This document shows, piece after piece, positions 51,655-63,066 of a stretch of DNA of 64,000 nucleotides. Source of the DNA: Eukaryota sp. TZLM1-RC (Eukaryota > Metamonada: BaSk clade); assembly GCA_040285825.1 (NCBI GenBank), contig JAUPSS010000007.1, positions 2,516,689 through 2,580,688 on the forward strand. The letters are read 5' to 3'. The notes beneath the pieces were generated by a model. It was given only the letters and a program-made list of their open reading frames with translations, made no database searches and was not told where the DNA came from. The position numbers were made by a program, and so were the translations under genes. Each line of letters begins with the position of its first letter. Position 1 is the stretch's first letter.

Positions 51655-54348
51655 AAGCAATGTTTGTTTTCATCAGAACTTGAGCAGAATCCCCTAACCA
51701 ATGATGAAATATCTAAATTAATTGAAAATTTACCCTCTGGAAAGGCGCCTGGACCTTCAATGATGACCTTTGATATGTCAAAATCAACAATAAATCAACG
51801 TCCAGAATACATTGATGATTTTGTCTCCTTTTTCAATACAATTTTAACATTTCAAATGATGCTTCCATCTGAAATGACAAGTTCGCGGTTAATTGCTTTA
51901 AAAAATGAACGAAACTAAAATAAGACCAATTGCAAATGGAGAATCACTGTCTCGTATTCTTGCTTCTGCTGTTTTCGGTAGGATTAGTGAAAAAGCTGAG
52001 GTTTTTTAGTCGTTTTCAATTTGATATTAAAATAGTTGATGAAACATCTGCGGCCCTGTTTTCTGACGATTTCTTGCATTCAAATGATTCAAATTATATT
52101 TTTAATTTAGATTTAAAAATCGGCTGTACTGCTGTTAAGAGGTCATCAATGTTGCCCTTGCTGCAAACTCATTTCCCAAATGCTGAATCTCTTTTTTTAC
52201 ATTTTCTACGGTTCTCAATCAACACTTGCATATGAGGACTTTACTCAGGAATTATTATTCAGGAAAATTTACCCATATCCTGCCTTCAACCACACCATCA
52301 ATTTCTCTTGAAATTTGCAGAATTTTTAATGAATAAAGAATTAAATTTTCGGCTAATTTGCTCGAAATTGATTCTTCTTTTTTACGTAATCATTTTTTTG
52401 TAGCACAGAAATAGGAGGCCTAGATTTTCACAAATCTAAATATTTGTGTAAAGCCGCTTTCATTGGTGGAGGCAAAAATTTCATTATTGAATTTTTGAAT
52501 CGTTTTCCTGAAAACCAACATTTAATTGAATGTTGTGTTAGTGATTATTTGGTTTTTCTGTTGATATTCAAGAAATTCCACCCAGGAGTTTGATTTTCTT
52601 GAAATTTGCATACGCTAAATTGCAGAAAAAGATATTAAAAGTTTTTGAAAACTTGGATTTCACTGTTCTTCTTAGCTTGGCTAGAGAAAAGAATCCCGTT
52701 GTTGCAAACTTTTTAATTGATCTTAAGGAATAGCACAAATTGTCTCATTTCCCAGATTCAAAATGTATATGGTTTATTGTTAAATGATCATCAATGGACA
52801 ACTGCCTTCAGAATGAGGTGTTTTCTGTGGCCATGTAGTGTGTCAAATGATTTGATTTGACATTGTAGTCAGCTTATCAATTTGAATTGATGCCGTTAGG
52901 CAGATGAACACACGAAGGAGAGAGAGAAATCTGAGTTTATTAATAAAACTGATTCATAAACGAGTATCACGTCATCAGTCAAAATACAATGAAACCTACT
53001 AATTCAATTTAAGTTCGACAACAACACTACTTTTTCCCATTTTTCTGAGGACAAATACAGTACTGGCTCAATAGAGGGGAGATATGGGGTTTGTTAAATT
53101 CTCCGGTGCATCGATGGTATGAGAACGTTGGATACCTACGAAAAGAAGTCCTCTGGCAAATCGGTTCAGAAAAGCTATGTCTGGCAACTTCAGTCCGGAA
53201 GCCCTACTCTTTACCTGGAAAAAACGTCGCAGGTAACAGGACATACGTTCTCGGACGTCACCAATACGGACATAAAGCATCAGTTCTGACATAGCCAGAC
53301 TAAAATCTTCGTACATGGCGAACGATACGACAGATTGTAGATGTCTGAGAAGAACATCGTCACTGGATCAGCCGTCGGATTTCTGGAGAGATAGGGACTC
53401 TAACAGAAAAGAATCGACCAAGAGTCTTGCTGGAACAAGCTCTTTCTTAGGAGTCACCGAAGAATAAATCTTTCACTCCTATAGGAACAGAAGAACACTT
53501 TCAACTTTCATGGAAGAAAGAGACGTCAGGTTAACAGAGGGAACAGTCATCTGAAATAAGAAGGGCCAATAATTATTGATGCCGTTAGGCAGATGAACAC
53601 ACGAAGGAGAGAGAGAAATCTGAGTTTATTAATAAAACTGATTCATAAACGAGTATCACGTCATCAGTCAAAATACAATGAAACCTACTAATTCAATTTA
53701 AGTTCGACAACAACAGAATCATTTATTGAATTGCAAATTTAATATTACATATCGCTCAGTTGTTCACGATGCTGTTAGAGACCAACTATACGCTGTGTGC
53801 AAAAGTCATCACATTGAAGCTTTAGTTGAACCACTTGTGCGAAAATTGTCATCTGAAAATGAAGACGAAAATACTTTTGGGAAACGCCGTGCTGATTTAA
53901 TTAGCCCTGGGTCTGATGGTGTAATCAAAGTTGTTGATGTTGTCACTGTTGATGTTTGAGAAGTCTCAGCAATTGTTTTTGCTGAAAAAGATGAAACTTC
54001 ACTTAGCTTTGCTGAAAAGAGCAAAATCAAAAAGTACAATGAACTTTTATTTCAGCTAGGACGTGTTGCGCATGTCAAGTATCAGCTGGTTCCACTTGCT
54101 GTTTCTCTTTTTGGTAACATTGGAATATCTGGCATCAAATTTCTTGAAGGTTTCAGAAGCTTAATAAAAGAAAGAGCAGGAAAAGAATTGCACTTCAATT
54201 TCTGGCACAATAGAATTGTTTTTAGTTTTCCTGAAGCGATTCCAGAAATGTTGACCAAATCACTGCTGCAATTAGGATTAGAGTATGAGAATCGACCATT
54301 GAAGAGATTTGATGATGTTGATGCGTGTATTGAGGATATTGAGTTCTA
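51655..54348 (+). mobile_element. Non-LTR retrotransposon (group B), broken by a short LTR element
   Basis: RT N-terminal region at 51664-51960 (LIENLPSGKAPGPS; then RPIANGESLSRILASAVFG), followed by an internal deletion that removes the YxDD box. Then comes the post-RT region (YSGKFTHIL; CKAAFIGGGKNF), the fingers, and, after the LTR element at 52888-53719, the C-terminal domain. That domain has NCKFNITYRSVVHDAVRDQLYAVCKSHH, RRADLISPGSDG, KSKIKKYNELL and a stop after IEDIEF at 54346-54348. An internal TGA near 53957 and other breaks show it is dead. RAD...VDV...K-KKY fits a restriction-like endonuclease. Confidence 0.8.
52888..53715 (-). mobile_element. Short non-autonomous LTR retrotransposon (TRIM-like), complete, with 4-bp target duplication
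   Basis: Two 139-bp LTRs, 52888-53026 and 53577-53715, nearly identical, with TG...CA ends in the minus orientation (TGTTGTTGTC...GGCATCA). The internal part is 550 bp. On the minus strand a purine-rich tract (AGAAAAATGGGAAAAAGTAG) lies directly before the 3' LTR. The target duplication GAAT is at 52884-52887 and 53716-53719. Removing the element and one GAAT restores the interrupted non-LTR frame (SQLINLNHLLNCKF). The interior has short ORFs only, including an 82-codon one (53316-53068) that may be a gag relic. Confidence 0.92.
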
Positions 54349-54724
54349 GGTTCTTCTTTAGTTGTTTTGTTTGACACAAAAATAATATACATTAGCAACA
54401 AGCGCATGTGTTTCATGAAATATATAGGACTTTACATTTTCAGAAACCAAAATCAGTTATTGCGTAATCAACAGTATTGATTCTGCTGTCCCTAACCTAC
54501 CATAGTTATAGTTTACACAATTTCATCATGGATGGATTCGAACCCTTGACCAGGAGATTCAGGATCGCTCTCTGTTCCCCTGGGCCAGATTCAATTCCAA
54601 ATGACGTTCGTTCTTAGGATATCCCAAAATACTATGGACCCACAAAATTTGGTGATTCAAAAATTTTCAGACCTCACCCAAGAGAATATTTATTGAATTT
54701 GCACATTGAATTAAATAAACTCAA
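54349..54724. other. Spacer between retroelement copies
   Basis: No gene or repeat recognised. Confidence 0.4.
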
Positions 54725-57300
54725 TACTAATGGGACGACTATCATTGAACCAAGATTTCCTCTACAAAATCTTGATCTGCTTGCTGTCTAGCTAAAGCTT
54801 CTCTTATTCGATTGAAAAACTGTGGTAATCTATTAATAATGGCAAATTGAATCCGTGAACGCCATAAAATATATCAAATCTTTTCATTGTTTTTTCTTGC
54901 ACCATTTTTTGGAAGTCATTCAAAAAAGTTTCTGCTTCATCTGATAATCTTCCATTTATCGAAAATGGGAAAGCAATAAAAACCAGCTGTGTATTTCTAT
55001 CGGCATTAGCCTCTTCAATATCTTTATCATCTTTTCTATGTTTTTCTTTTGCTTCATAATCAAGAGCAGTCACAGGATTAAGTTTTCTTCTGTGAACCAA
55101 AGGATCATTTGCAACATTACATGAGACAAAGTCAACAATAGCTTCAGAATTATCAATCCAATCCCAGTATACATCAGCTCTATCATCAGAACCAAAATTG
55201 TTCAGAGAAAGGGTTTCCTTCAGCAGGGGCTCTTTGATACACGATATCCTTGCAGTTTGTGCCATATTAAAAACAGTGTCTCTAACAGCATCATGTAATG
55301 AAGAATGATAAGTTATCAATTTAGAGCAATTCAGAGCATGGCGCAAAGTGAGTTGAGCTGAATTCGAACAAATACATTTTTCTTTTGATAATAATTGATT
55401 AATGGGGATATTCAAATATAATCTCATTTTTGTGACAAATGCTTCATTAGTGGTACACAATCCAAATCTTCGTGGTACAATGGTTACAAAAATTGAAGAC
55501 TCTGATGACCTATTTTCACAAACACCCCTTTCCAATAACAATGAGTGAAGATCTTGATTTAAAACAGCCGAGCTGCATATATTATTATAAATATCTTTTT
55601 CATACATTCCAGTCAATCGTTTCTGTAATGTTCGATGAGTGTACTTGAAATTTAAAACATTTTTTTCCGGAATATTGCCATTGAATGATTGGGGAAAACA
55701 TCGACCCCATTTTTCTACGTCATTTTTTGAAATTTCTTCATTTAATGCAAAAACAGTGGAACTTTGCGTTGTCATCAATAAATCTTCCCAATCTGCAAAT
55801 CTTTCGGAAAACTCAAAGATTGCATTTCTGCATCCACCAACAAAAGCACACGAGGTAAGAATAGAAGCCTTCGTCCACCCTAAACCACCATAATGTGGAC
55901 TAAGGTAAGCATGATCTGGAATTTGAAACATTTTACATCCCAGTAATTGAGACAGAACTTTTGCACGTAACTCATTAAACTTTTGAGCCAAAGGTCTAGT
56001 GACGAGAGGATTTGTAGATCGAAATATATGAGTAAAATTGGAACTAAAACACAGTCTTATAATGGTAAATTTGATGTGTTTTTTTATATCTAAATTCATC
56101 ATTCGGTCAATTTTGTCAGAAATTGAGTTCAACTTTTTTTATGTATTATTTATTTTTATTCAACAACAAATATGAAATACACAATTTAAACTCCACATCC
56201 TGAAAACCTGCATCCCCTACATCACAACGATTAATTGCTAAAGATTCACAAAATTTCCCAAAAGGAGATAGTGAATCAGAAATTAGTTTTACCATTCCCT
56301 TAAAAATAGAAAATACAATCCTGTTTTGCCAGTAAACACGATTGAAAATTCTTCCAGTTCTTTCTTTTACAACTACAACAAAATCCTCAAGGAAAGCCAT
56401 AGCAGCCTTACCTAGAGATTCAAGCAAAGAAAAAACAAATGGACATAAATTATATTGGGTATGAGAATTTTCATTAACCGAGGAAATGAGTTTCGCATAT
56501 TTAGCAATTTTATATTTTTCTCCTGCAAGAAGAGGATTATTTACCTCCGAGTTAATGAGATGTTCGTTAGAGGAATTACAAGGGTCAATAGACATGGCGT
56601 CCAAAATAGTAAAACTACCATTTAAACCAGGAACAACTAGATCACCTCTAGTCAGACCCATAGAAGCTCTGTTGTAACGCGTACTATCAATATTGGGATC
56701 ATCAAGAATTAATTTTGATAACAACGGTTCTAAAAAGGTTCCACTCGATATGATTTGCACATTACATAAATTTCGTCCCTGACGTTATTATGCACTTTGC
56801 TTCTAAACAATTCAAACAGTTCAATTTTTCAAACAATTTTGTGGTAATTTCATCATTATTTCCTAAAAACGAACCCAAATGACGAATAGCATCAATTGAA
56901 TATAATTTGGCTGGAATTTCAATATCATCAATTATTGTGGAAACTGGAGAATTCGATAACAAAACACATTTAAGTAAATTAAGTCGGAGACCAATTTTGG
57001 TAAATAAATCTTTAAAACACACAGTTGCTTGTTTCACAATATTTAAATCACCAATAAGCACAACATCATCCATATATGCAATCTTTTTTAGCGAAGGAAT
57101 CATCTCTCGAATTTGCAGTAAAATAGGATGAATGGCCAAACAAAACAAAAGAGGTCCTAACGGATCTCCTTGCTTTACACCACTTGATGAACTCAAAATG
57201 TTATAACCAAAATGTAAATTAGAATATGTGCAATATGTTGATTGAAAATACGGCATTAATTCCGGCATATATTGCAATAGAGCATTATGTATACTGCGAC
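54725..57300 (-). mobile_element. Non-LTR retrotransposon group A, longest copy, interrupted by a second non-LTR fragment
   Basis: Minus strand. 57277-56820 encodes the RT palm (SSSGVKQGDPLGPLL, AYMDDVVLIGD). After an inserted fragment, 56132-54804 continues for over 400 codons. These carry the CCHC finger (CICSNSAQLTLRHALNC), LHDAVRDTVFNM and an endonuclease-type region (RADVYWDWIDN, IVDFVSC, YEAKEKHRK, FIAFPFSINGRLS). It is 5'-truncated within RT motif A near 57300. The 3' end, with the family ending EEILVQ, is frameshifted near 54800. Finger plus RxD...VD...E-K arrangement marks R2/R4-like elements with restriction-like endonucleases. Confidence 0.88.
56137..56818 (-). mobile_element. Non-LTR group D 3' fragment inserted in the group A copy
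   Basis: An open 204-codon frame (56760-56146) encodes only the C-terminal endonuclease-type region (TRGDLVVPGLNG, ILDAMSIDP, YNLCPFVFSLLESLG, YWQNRIVFS). It ends in a short A-tail on the minus strand. It splits the group A frame between FEKLN and SISDKI. Flanks carry an imperfect GTTCAA[C/T]TTTT duplication (about 56127-56137 and 56819-56829). This is typical 5'-truncated target-primed insertion. Confidence 0.85.
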
Positions 57301-57717
57301 GACTGAGTGAATTGAAAGCATTTCTAACCCATATATAATAGGTCCATATTTTTTCTGAATGGGGTTTTTATTGATTTATTTTGTCTCGTCCCCTCCATTG
57401 CTGTTGTTTACAAATTGAAATTGGTGTGTGTAATTAAACAATTCTAATAGGAGTAGATTTCTTTTTTTGCAACCTGGAAGACCACTCTTCTCTTTTTAAC
57501 AGTGTGGTTTGTGTCATCAACAACAACTGATTTTCCAATAACAAGATTATTTTCGAGTTCATCTTTTAGAGTCTTTTCAGTTTTTTTTTGGTGTGATGAT
57601 TTCATAACCCAGAGTTTCAGCAATTGTTATATTTGTTTCCCAATATTCAATGAATCAAATGGTAATGATTTAATGTCGAATATTGCTAAATTTGGCTTAG
57701 AGTCAAAAATGTGCCTG
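57301..57717. other. Spacer with a degenerate coding trace
   Basis: The plus-strand stretch 57502-57756 is partly open but looks like decayed mobile-element sequence; nothing specific recognised. Confidence 0.35.
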
Positions 57718-59025
57718 TGTTGCCTGAAGTCTATTGTAGTAAAGAAAAGTCACTGAGAAAAAGTTGATTTATCTTCTAATCATATTAAATAAGCCTTAGG
57801 GCGCCAACACTGCTTCTTCTTTTTGTCAAAATAAATCAGCTTATATGAATATAAAATAAAAAACTATGAACAAATAACTGAACAACTATAACTACTAAGA
57901 ACTAAATACCAAATTCTAATAATTGCTAATGTCTACAATTATCTTTGTAGTGATTGGGATTCACACAAACACTGGTTTCACATTTTTAAGATCGACAATT
58001 GATGTACTATGACTCTCCTACAATTAATGTCAGTATAAGGTAGTAAGCAATAACTGAAAAGGACCTCGTTCCAAGATCTGTATGATTGAATACTGTGTTG
58101 TGTATGTTTCAATCGCTACATAAAGGCGCTCTGCTTTTTCCTTTTTTCGTCAACGAGTAACGTGGTAGTGTCGTTTAGTAAAGGTATCATGGAATCGAAG
58201 AATGGATTCGCTAATGATTATGCATAGTCTATTCTGGATCAAAAACAACAGTCAGCAAAGTAACGAACCTGAGAAACCTGAAGGCGGCGTCTTTTGTTGT
58301 TAAAATAATGGCTTTACGAATAAAAAAATTAGAGCAGCAAGGGCCGTATCTTTGCATTGTGGTACAATAATAATGAAGGTGGAGTCTCTGCTCGTAACCT
58401 CGTATGTAGTCGACTTTTTTTGTGTTTGGCTCCATAAGGGAGGGAGCTGCTCGAATGTATAAAAGTCCATTGATTCAACGTAAGGCTCCATGTGCTTATC
58501 AGGAGTTTGTAGAATCCATCACTGGGGTCGTCTTCCCCTTGTCATCTGGTTGAGCATAAAATTAATCATACACTGCTCAGTAGATCGAGTTGTTGAAGGT
58601 GGGATTGTCATCCGTTACCTTATCAACAGGTTCTACATTTTGGAGGGGAGAGGAAGACAGGTCCGTTCTCGTCACCTCCATCGACAAATCTCTTTTGCTC
58701 GAGGGGAGAGGGAGCCGGGTCTGTTGTCTCGTTGTCCTTCTTATTGTGTGTAGGTGTATGTTCTGTTTGTTGTTCCTGGTCCTGTTGCATTTGAAGGAAT
58801 GAAGATGGCTGAATGTCAGAGATATCCTTTTCTGAGAGTGTCTAACATGTTTTAAATATTTTGCTGAATTGAGTGTTAAGGTTTGCTAAAGTTATTCATG
58901 GTATACCCTGACTTTAAAATGGCCAATAATTATTGTTGCCTAAATTCTATTGTAGTAAGGAAAAGTCAATGAGGAAAAGTTGATTTATTTTCTATTCATA
59001 TTATATAAGTCTTAGGGCGCCAACA
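57718..59025 (-). mobile_element. Second short LTR element with 92-bp LTRs
   Basis: Terminal direct repeats 57718-57809 and 58934-59025 (minus strand TGTTGGCGCC...GGCAACA). A purine tract AAAAAGAAGAAGCAG directly precedes the 3' LTR. The first 13 internal bases after the 5' LTR, ATAATTATTGGCC, are the same as in the 52.9-kb element. The interior is 1,124 bp with broken ORFs (e.g. 58491-58300). No clear target duplication is visible (CCTG against TATA), so it may be rearranged or old. Confidence 0.8.
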
Positions 59026-59059
59026 TATAACGAGATATATTTCATATTCCGTTGTCACG

Positions 59060-59835
59060 TGACAATCACATCTTGTGAGTTTTGGATTACTGTCTTTAGA
59101 TATTCAAATTTTGATTGTAATGCGAATTAGACCTAATTTGCCTCGTTCTCAAAACTTATCAAATATGAAATGTAAATGTGGTGCCGTTAGGCAGATGAAC
59201 ACACGAAGGAAAGAGAGGAAATCTAAGATTATTGATAAAACTGATTCATAAACGAGTATCATATCATCAGTCGAAATACACAGAAACCTACTAAATCAAT
59301 TTAAGTTCAACAACAACAAATGTGGTGTTTATGTTTCTTTCGATCAAATAATTTCCTGCTCTAAATTCACTCAAAAAGGATCAATTGTCAATAATGCGAT
59401 ACGTGATTGTATTTATGATCTGTTAAAATCTGCTCATTATCATGTTTGTTTAGAACGTCTGTTTGATGAATTAGCATTCAGTTTGAGCCAAAAACTAGGT
59501 GATATTCAATGAGCATGGTATGATGGAACTGAACTAATTATCGATTGTACTACTGTGTCTCCATAGAAAAGAAGTTCCAATTCTGACATTCAACATTGAC
59601 TCAAAGTTGCAGAGCTTTCCTTGAAATCAAAGTACGAAGAGGGAAAATAATCGTACATTTGGTTTTTTTATTTGGAACAACAGAATTGTATTTTCGTTAT
59701 TGAAAGCCCTTCCCCATTATATTTACTCTATTTTGAATAACATTACGGAGTTTAATAACAAGCGAGTTGCTATTCAAGTGAATATCAAAAATCTCCCGTC
59801 ATTCAATTGATGGAATATTGAGTGTGTTGAAATAT
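59060..59835 (+). pseudogene. Non-LTR retrotransposon group E C-terminal relic, split by a solo LTR
   Basis: Plus strand: MRIRPNLPRSQNL then MKCKCGVYVSFDQ..., NNAIRDCIYDLLKSAHYH, LIIDCTTVSP and a decayed end. The CKC finger and the A-x-RD segment match the other copies. The solo LTR at 59179-59318 lies between KCKC and GVYV. Confidence 0.7.
59179..59318 (-). repeat. Solo LTR of the 52.9-kb element family, with AATG target duplication
   Basis: 140 bp similar along its length to the 139-bp LTRs at 52888 and 53577. The target duplication AATG is at 59175-59178 and 59319-59322. Deleting LTR plus one AATG restores the reading frame of the surrounding non-LTR relic (KCKCGVYVSF). Confidence 0.9.
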
Positions 59836-59933
59836 GAATTAAGGTTTTGTTTGAGTTGTAAACCGTGTCTGTTCCAGGAATATAACTCTTGTTTTTGTGA
59901 GTCAGAAACCAAAATTTTTGTCATTATTCCACA

Positions 59934-62928
59934 ATGGTATAATGGTTTTAATGCTTTGTGATCACCACAGATTTACTTATCCTCAGATTCAGAAGATGAT
60001 CTTATTACAAACACTACTTACGAGCCTGCTATGCCTCCTATGAGAATGATTCAATTCATAGACGATGCTGAACCCGTTCCCGTATACCTTCTCTCTATGA
60101 GAGATAACGATGATCTTATCTACCCTGTTGTTGAAATGCTCAAGGGCAGCATGGACAGCACTAAACCTTTTATATCGGTTGATGCTGAATGGCGTGATAA
60201 TCTTCTTGATGTCCTCCAATTCGGTACACCTTCGATGTGTGTTTTCATTCAGATTCATCAGCAAAAGACTCTAAATCCTCACTTGAAAGAACTTCTTACC
60301 TCTTCCATTTTGAAAGTCTTTAAGACCAAGAACGAGATCTTAAGACGTATGAACAAGTATTGGAAGGTTAATGTTTCCCGGGTTTTCGATATTGAAGGCT
60401 TTTTCAGGACGATAAAAATGCTCTATCAAAACCGAACAGGTCAGGGGGTGAAACAGATTGGTAAACCGTACCACCCTGCTTGTACATTTGCAGCACATGG
60501 TTTCAATTGTCTACTTCCCAGGGATGAATCCGCTACAATGTCAAATTGGAGTGCAGAGACTCTAACCCAAGAACAAGTAGACTATGCTGCACTTGACGCC
60601 TACTGGATTGCGTTTCTCTACTCCATAATGAACCAATATAATATTGGAAAAGTTCCACCGCACTTGGAAAGTCCTTGTGTGTATTTCCGTAGGTGGTTTG
60701 ATCTGAAAGACCCCTCTTTTGAGAGAAGGACTCCTTTTAGAACCTACTTACCCAGAATAGATTCAAAGAGCTTTATCACTGCTCTTCGTGAGCTCAAATT
60801 GTTCTGTTGTGATGTTCATGAAGTAAAGAATGACCAGAAGCAATTACCAAAAACTTCATTTAAAAAATTACAGTTTTTGCTCAACTCCATCTCTTTATTT
60901 ACTCAGTTTCTATGTAAAGTATTTACTAAGGTGAAGAATCTGGACAAGATTAATCTCCGCAATGCGTACTCTTACCTCAAATGTTCTGGTACCATTGAAC
61001 CTGTTGAATTTGCCCAGCTGGCCAGTAGAATAGTTTGTTTTGCTGTCTTTGGAACAGTTGGTGGCAGTAACGCTCCTGACGTGTTTCTTGCATTCTCTAA
61101 TCAAAAGAGGTTTGCTCTTTATAATCTGACAGTTGCCTATTACGCATTTGCTGAAATCGTGGACTATGACCCTTTAAGCCTTGATTTATTCAAAACGATC
61201 ACCTTGGATGAATCAATGTTCAATGTGGAACCATGTATCGACTTTGTTGATCCAATTATTGCCTATCGTTGCTCCATTATGGCAGACGGCATTAAAAATA
61301 AGTTGCTGTGCTCTGGAATGAATCCTGTAAGTGTCTGCAAATGTAACTCCAATGATGAAAATATAAATGATGCTCTCAACAACCTTATCAACTCCATCAA
61401 TCTCCAGAATCCTATTGTTGCTGTTTATGCTTGTTCAACAACCACACTTTTGGATACCATTACGTTCGCCACGGATACTTGTATTGTTGAACTCTCCACT
61501 GATTATAATAGAGAAATTAATCCATTACTAGAAGCTCTGTTGTCCAATGGAGCAATTACAAAGTACTTCATGGGCAAAGACTGTCCCATTTCCCAAGTTG
61601 GTGAGTTCTTTTGTTTGGAAAAACTTTATGGATTTGTTGACTTTGGAAATAAATATGATTCTGCAAATAATGAATTTTGCCAATTATATGGACCTAATCT
61701 TTCCCTTTATGATCCCAAAGTGTGTTCTTCCTTGCCAGTGTACGGGTATTGTGATAGTTATCCTCTTAGCCCATGCTCTGAAGATGTAACTATATGCTTC
61801 AGCATGTGGTTATTGATGAAAAAGTATAACTTGCAAACAGCAAACTCTGTACCAGTTCAATGTACAATTCCATCTGCTCAACCAGAGATAGATGAATTAA
61901 TCGCTCGTCAAAAGGCAGTGGAGAAAACTGATAATTATTATTTTGTTGATCTAACCTCTCAAGATTTAAGTAACGATGCAGATGTTCTTTACCATTCCGA
62001 TTTACTTGATGTTGATGTCTGTAAAATACCATCTGATCCTGAAGTTGCCAAATCCAAATACCCCAAGTCAGTTAGCTTGAAATGTCTGATGCCAAGTGGT
62101 GTTGCCTGTCCTATACCATCGTACAATCCTGAATCTCAAAGAGTATCTGTTAAAACGTTATCAGCACTGTTTGTTTTGGAACGATTTGTTTTAAAGGATT
62201 CTATTTTTAGAAAGGAATATCTTGGAGCAATTCAAATTCGTGCTCAGTTGGCTGTGATTAATTCAACATTATCTCAGTTGCCCAATGTTTTGGCTTCCCT
62301 TCCTCCCTCTTTGATGAATGTGAAATTCATACCCAAGCTTACCAAATGGTCCTTTAAAGGCGACAAAGCTTCATTTAAAATTCGTGTGGATCAGGCTGAA
62401 AGAATACAGAATCAATTGCGAGAGGCTAACTGTGCCAGTTTGGTGTCGTTTGAATCTGTTCATCCGAGTTTCCAACCATCAAGTACTGATTTTCTTCAAG
62501 TTCACTGCAAGTACTTACTTAATCGGTTCTCTGATTTCTGTACCTCGTACAGTGGTGGAAAATTTGAGAACATTCCGCTTATACTGGAAAATCATGTTCT
62601 TCCTCCCGATTCCAAAGTTCAACCTTATCATAGAGTAGGCTTAAATAAGACCAATTTCCTTCGCTGCTGTAAAGCTTGTGTACCTGTTTTTTATGATGTT
62701 CACCAATGGGATTGTAGTCATCAATTTGGCCCTTTGGTTCCACTGTTTACGCAGGTTTTGAAGAAGCTGGGCATGGTCTATTCTGCAGTATACGACGAAG
62801 AAATTCCGTTCATGAAACGGAAAAGTAACGCAAAGAAGTATCTTCTCTATCTCCTGCACCATGATCTTTTCAATGAAAAGGTACAGCCAGCGAATCTGAA
62901 GCTTATCTGGGAGCAACAATTCAACTAA
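59934..62928 (+). CDS. Large DEDDy (RNase D/WRN-type) 3'-5' exonuclease-family protein
   Basis: Proposed exons 59934-59936 (the ATG alone) and 59971-62928, 986 aa; otherwise 965 aa from ATG 60031. Residues about 60-225 are a DEDDy exonuclease: FISVDAEW (motif I), VFDIEGFF (motif II) and SNWSAETLTQEQVDYAALDAYW (motif III with Tyr and Asp). A second region at about 460-630 has the same layout (VAVYACSTTTLLDTITF ... YGFVDFGNKY ... EDVTICFSMWLL) but lacks the acidic residues at motif I, so it looks like a dead exonuclease copy. The C-terminal 330 residues are unrecognised. The substrate (RNA or DNA) cannot be told; EXD/MUT-7-like roles are possible. Confidence 0.75.
59937..59970 (+). other. Candidate intron (34 nt) directly after the start codon
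   Basis: ATG|GTATAA...TGATCACCACAG|ATT. Splicing extends the protein N-terminus by 20 codons (IYLSSDSEDD...) with no stop. The unspliced frame is closed by TGA just upstream. Donor and acceptor fit the other short introns. Confidence 0.6.
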
Positions 62929-63014
62929 CTCAATACGTGTGCTTTAAATTTACAACTGTCAATTGTTTTGTTTTTGTTATAATTGTATGAATTTTTATTT
63001 GAATAGAGAATTAT

Positions 63015-63066
63015 ATATATTATATATGATATAAGCATATTATATAAACCTTAGGGCGCCAACACC
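63015..63066 (-). repeat. LTR fragment of the 57.7-kb element family
   Basis: CTTAGGGCGCCAACA at its right end and ATATTATATAA before it match the LTR end at 57780-57809 and 58985-59025. Only about 45 bp remain. It joins directly to the non-LTR coding sequence at 63067. Confidence 0.7.

Noticed and set aside
54530-54610. Minus-strand GGTTCGAATCC box suggesting a second tRNA
   Set aside because: No acceptor or anticodon stem can be formed around it; only the T-loop-like box is present.
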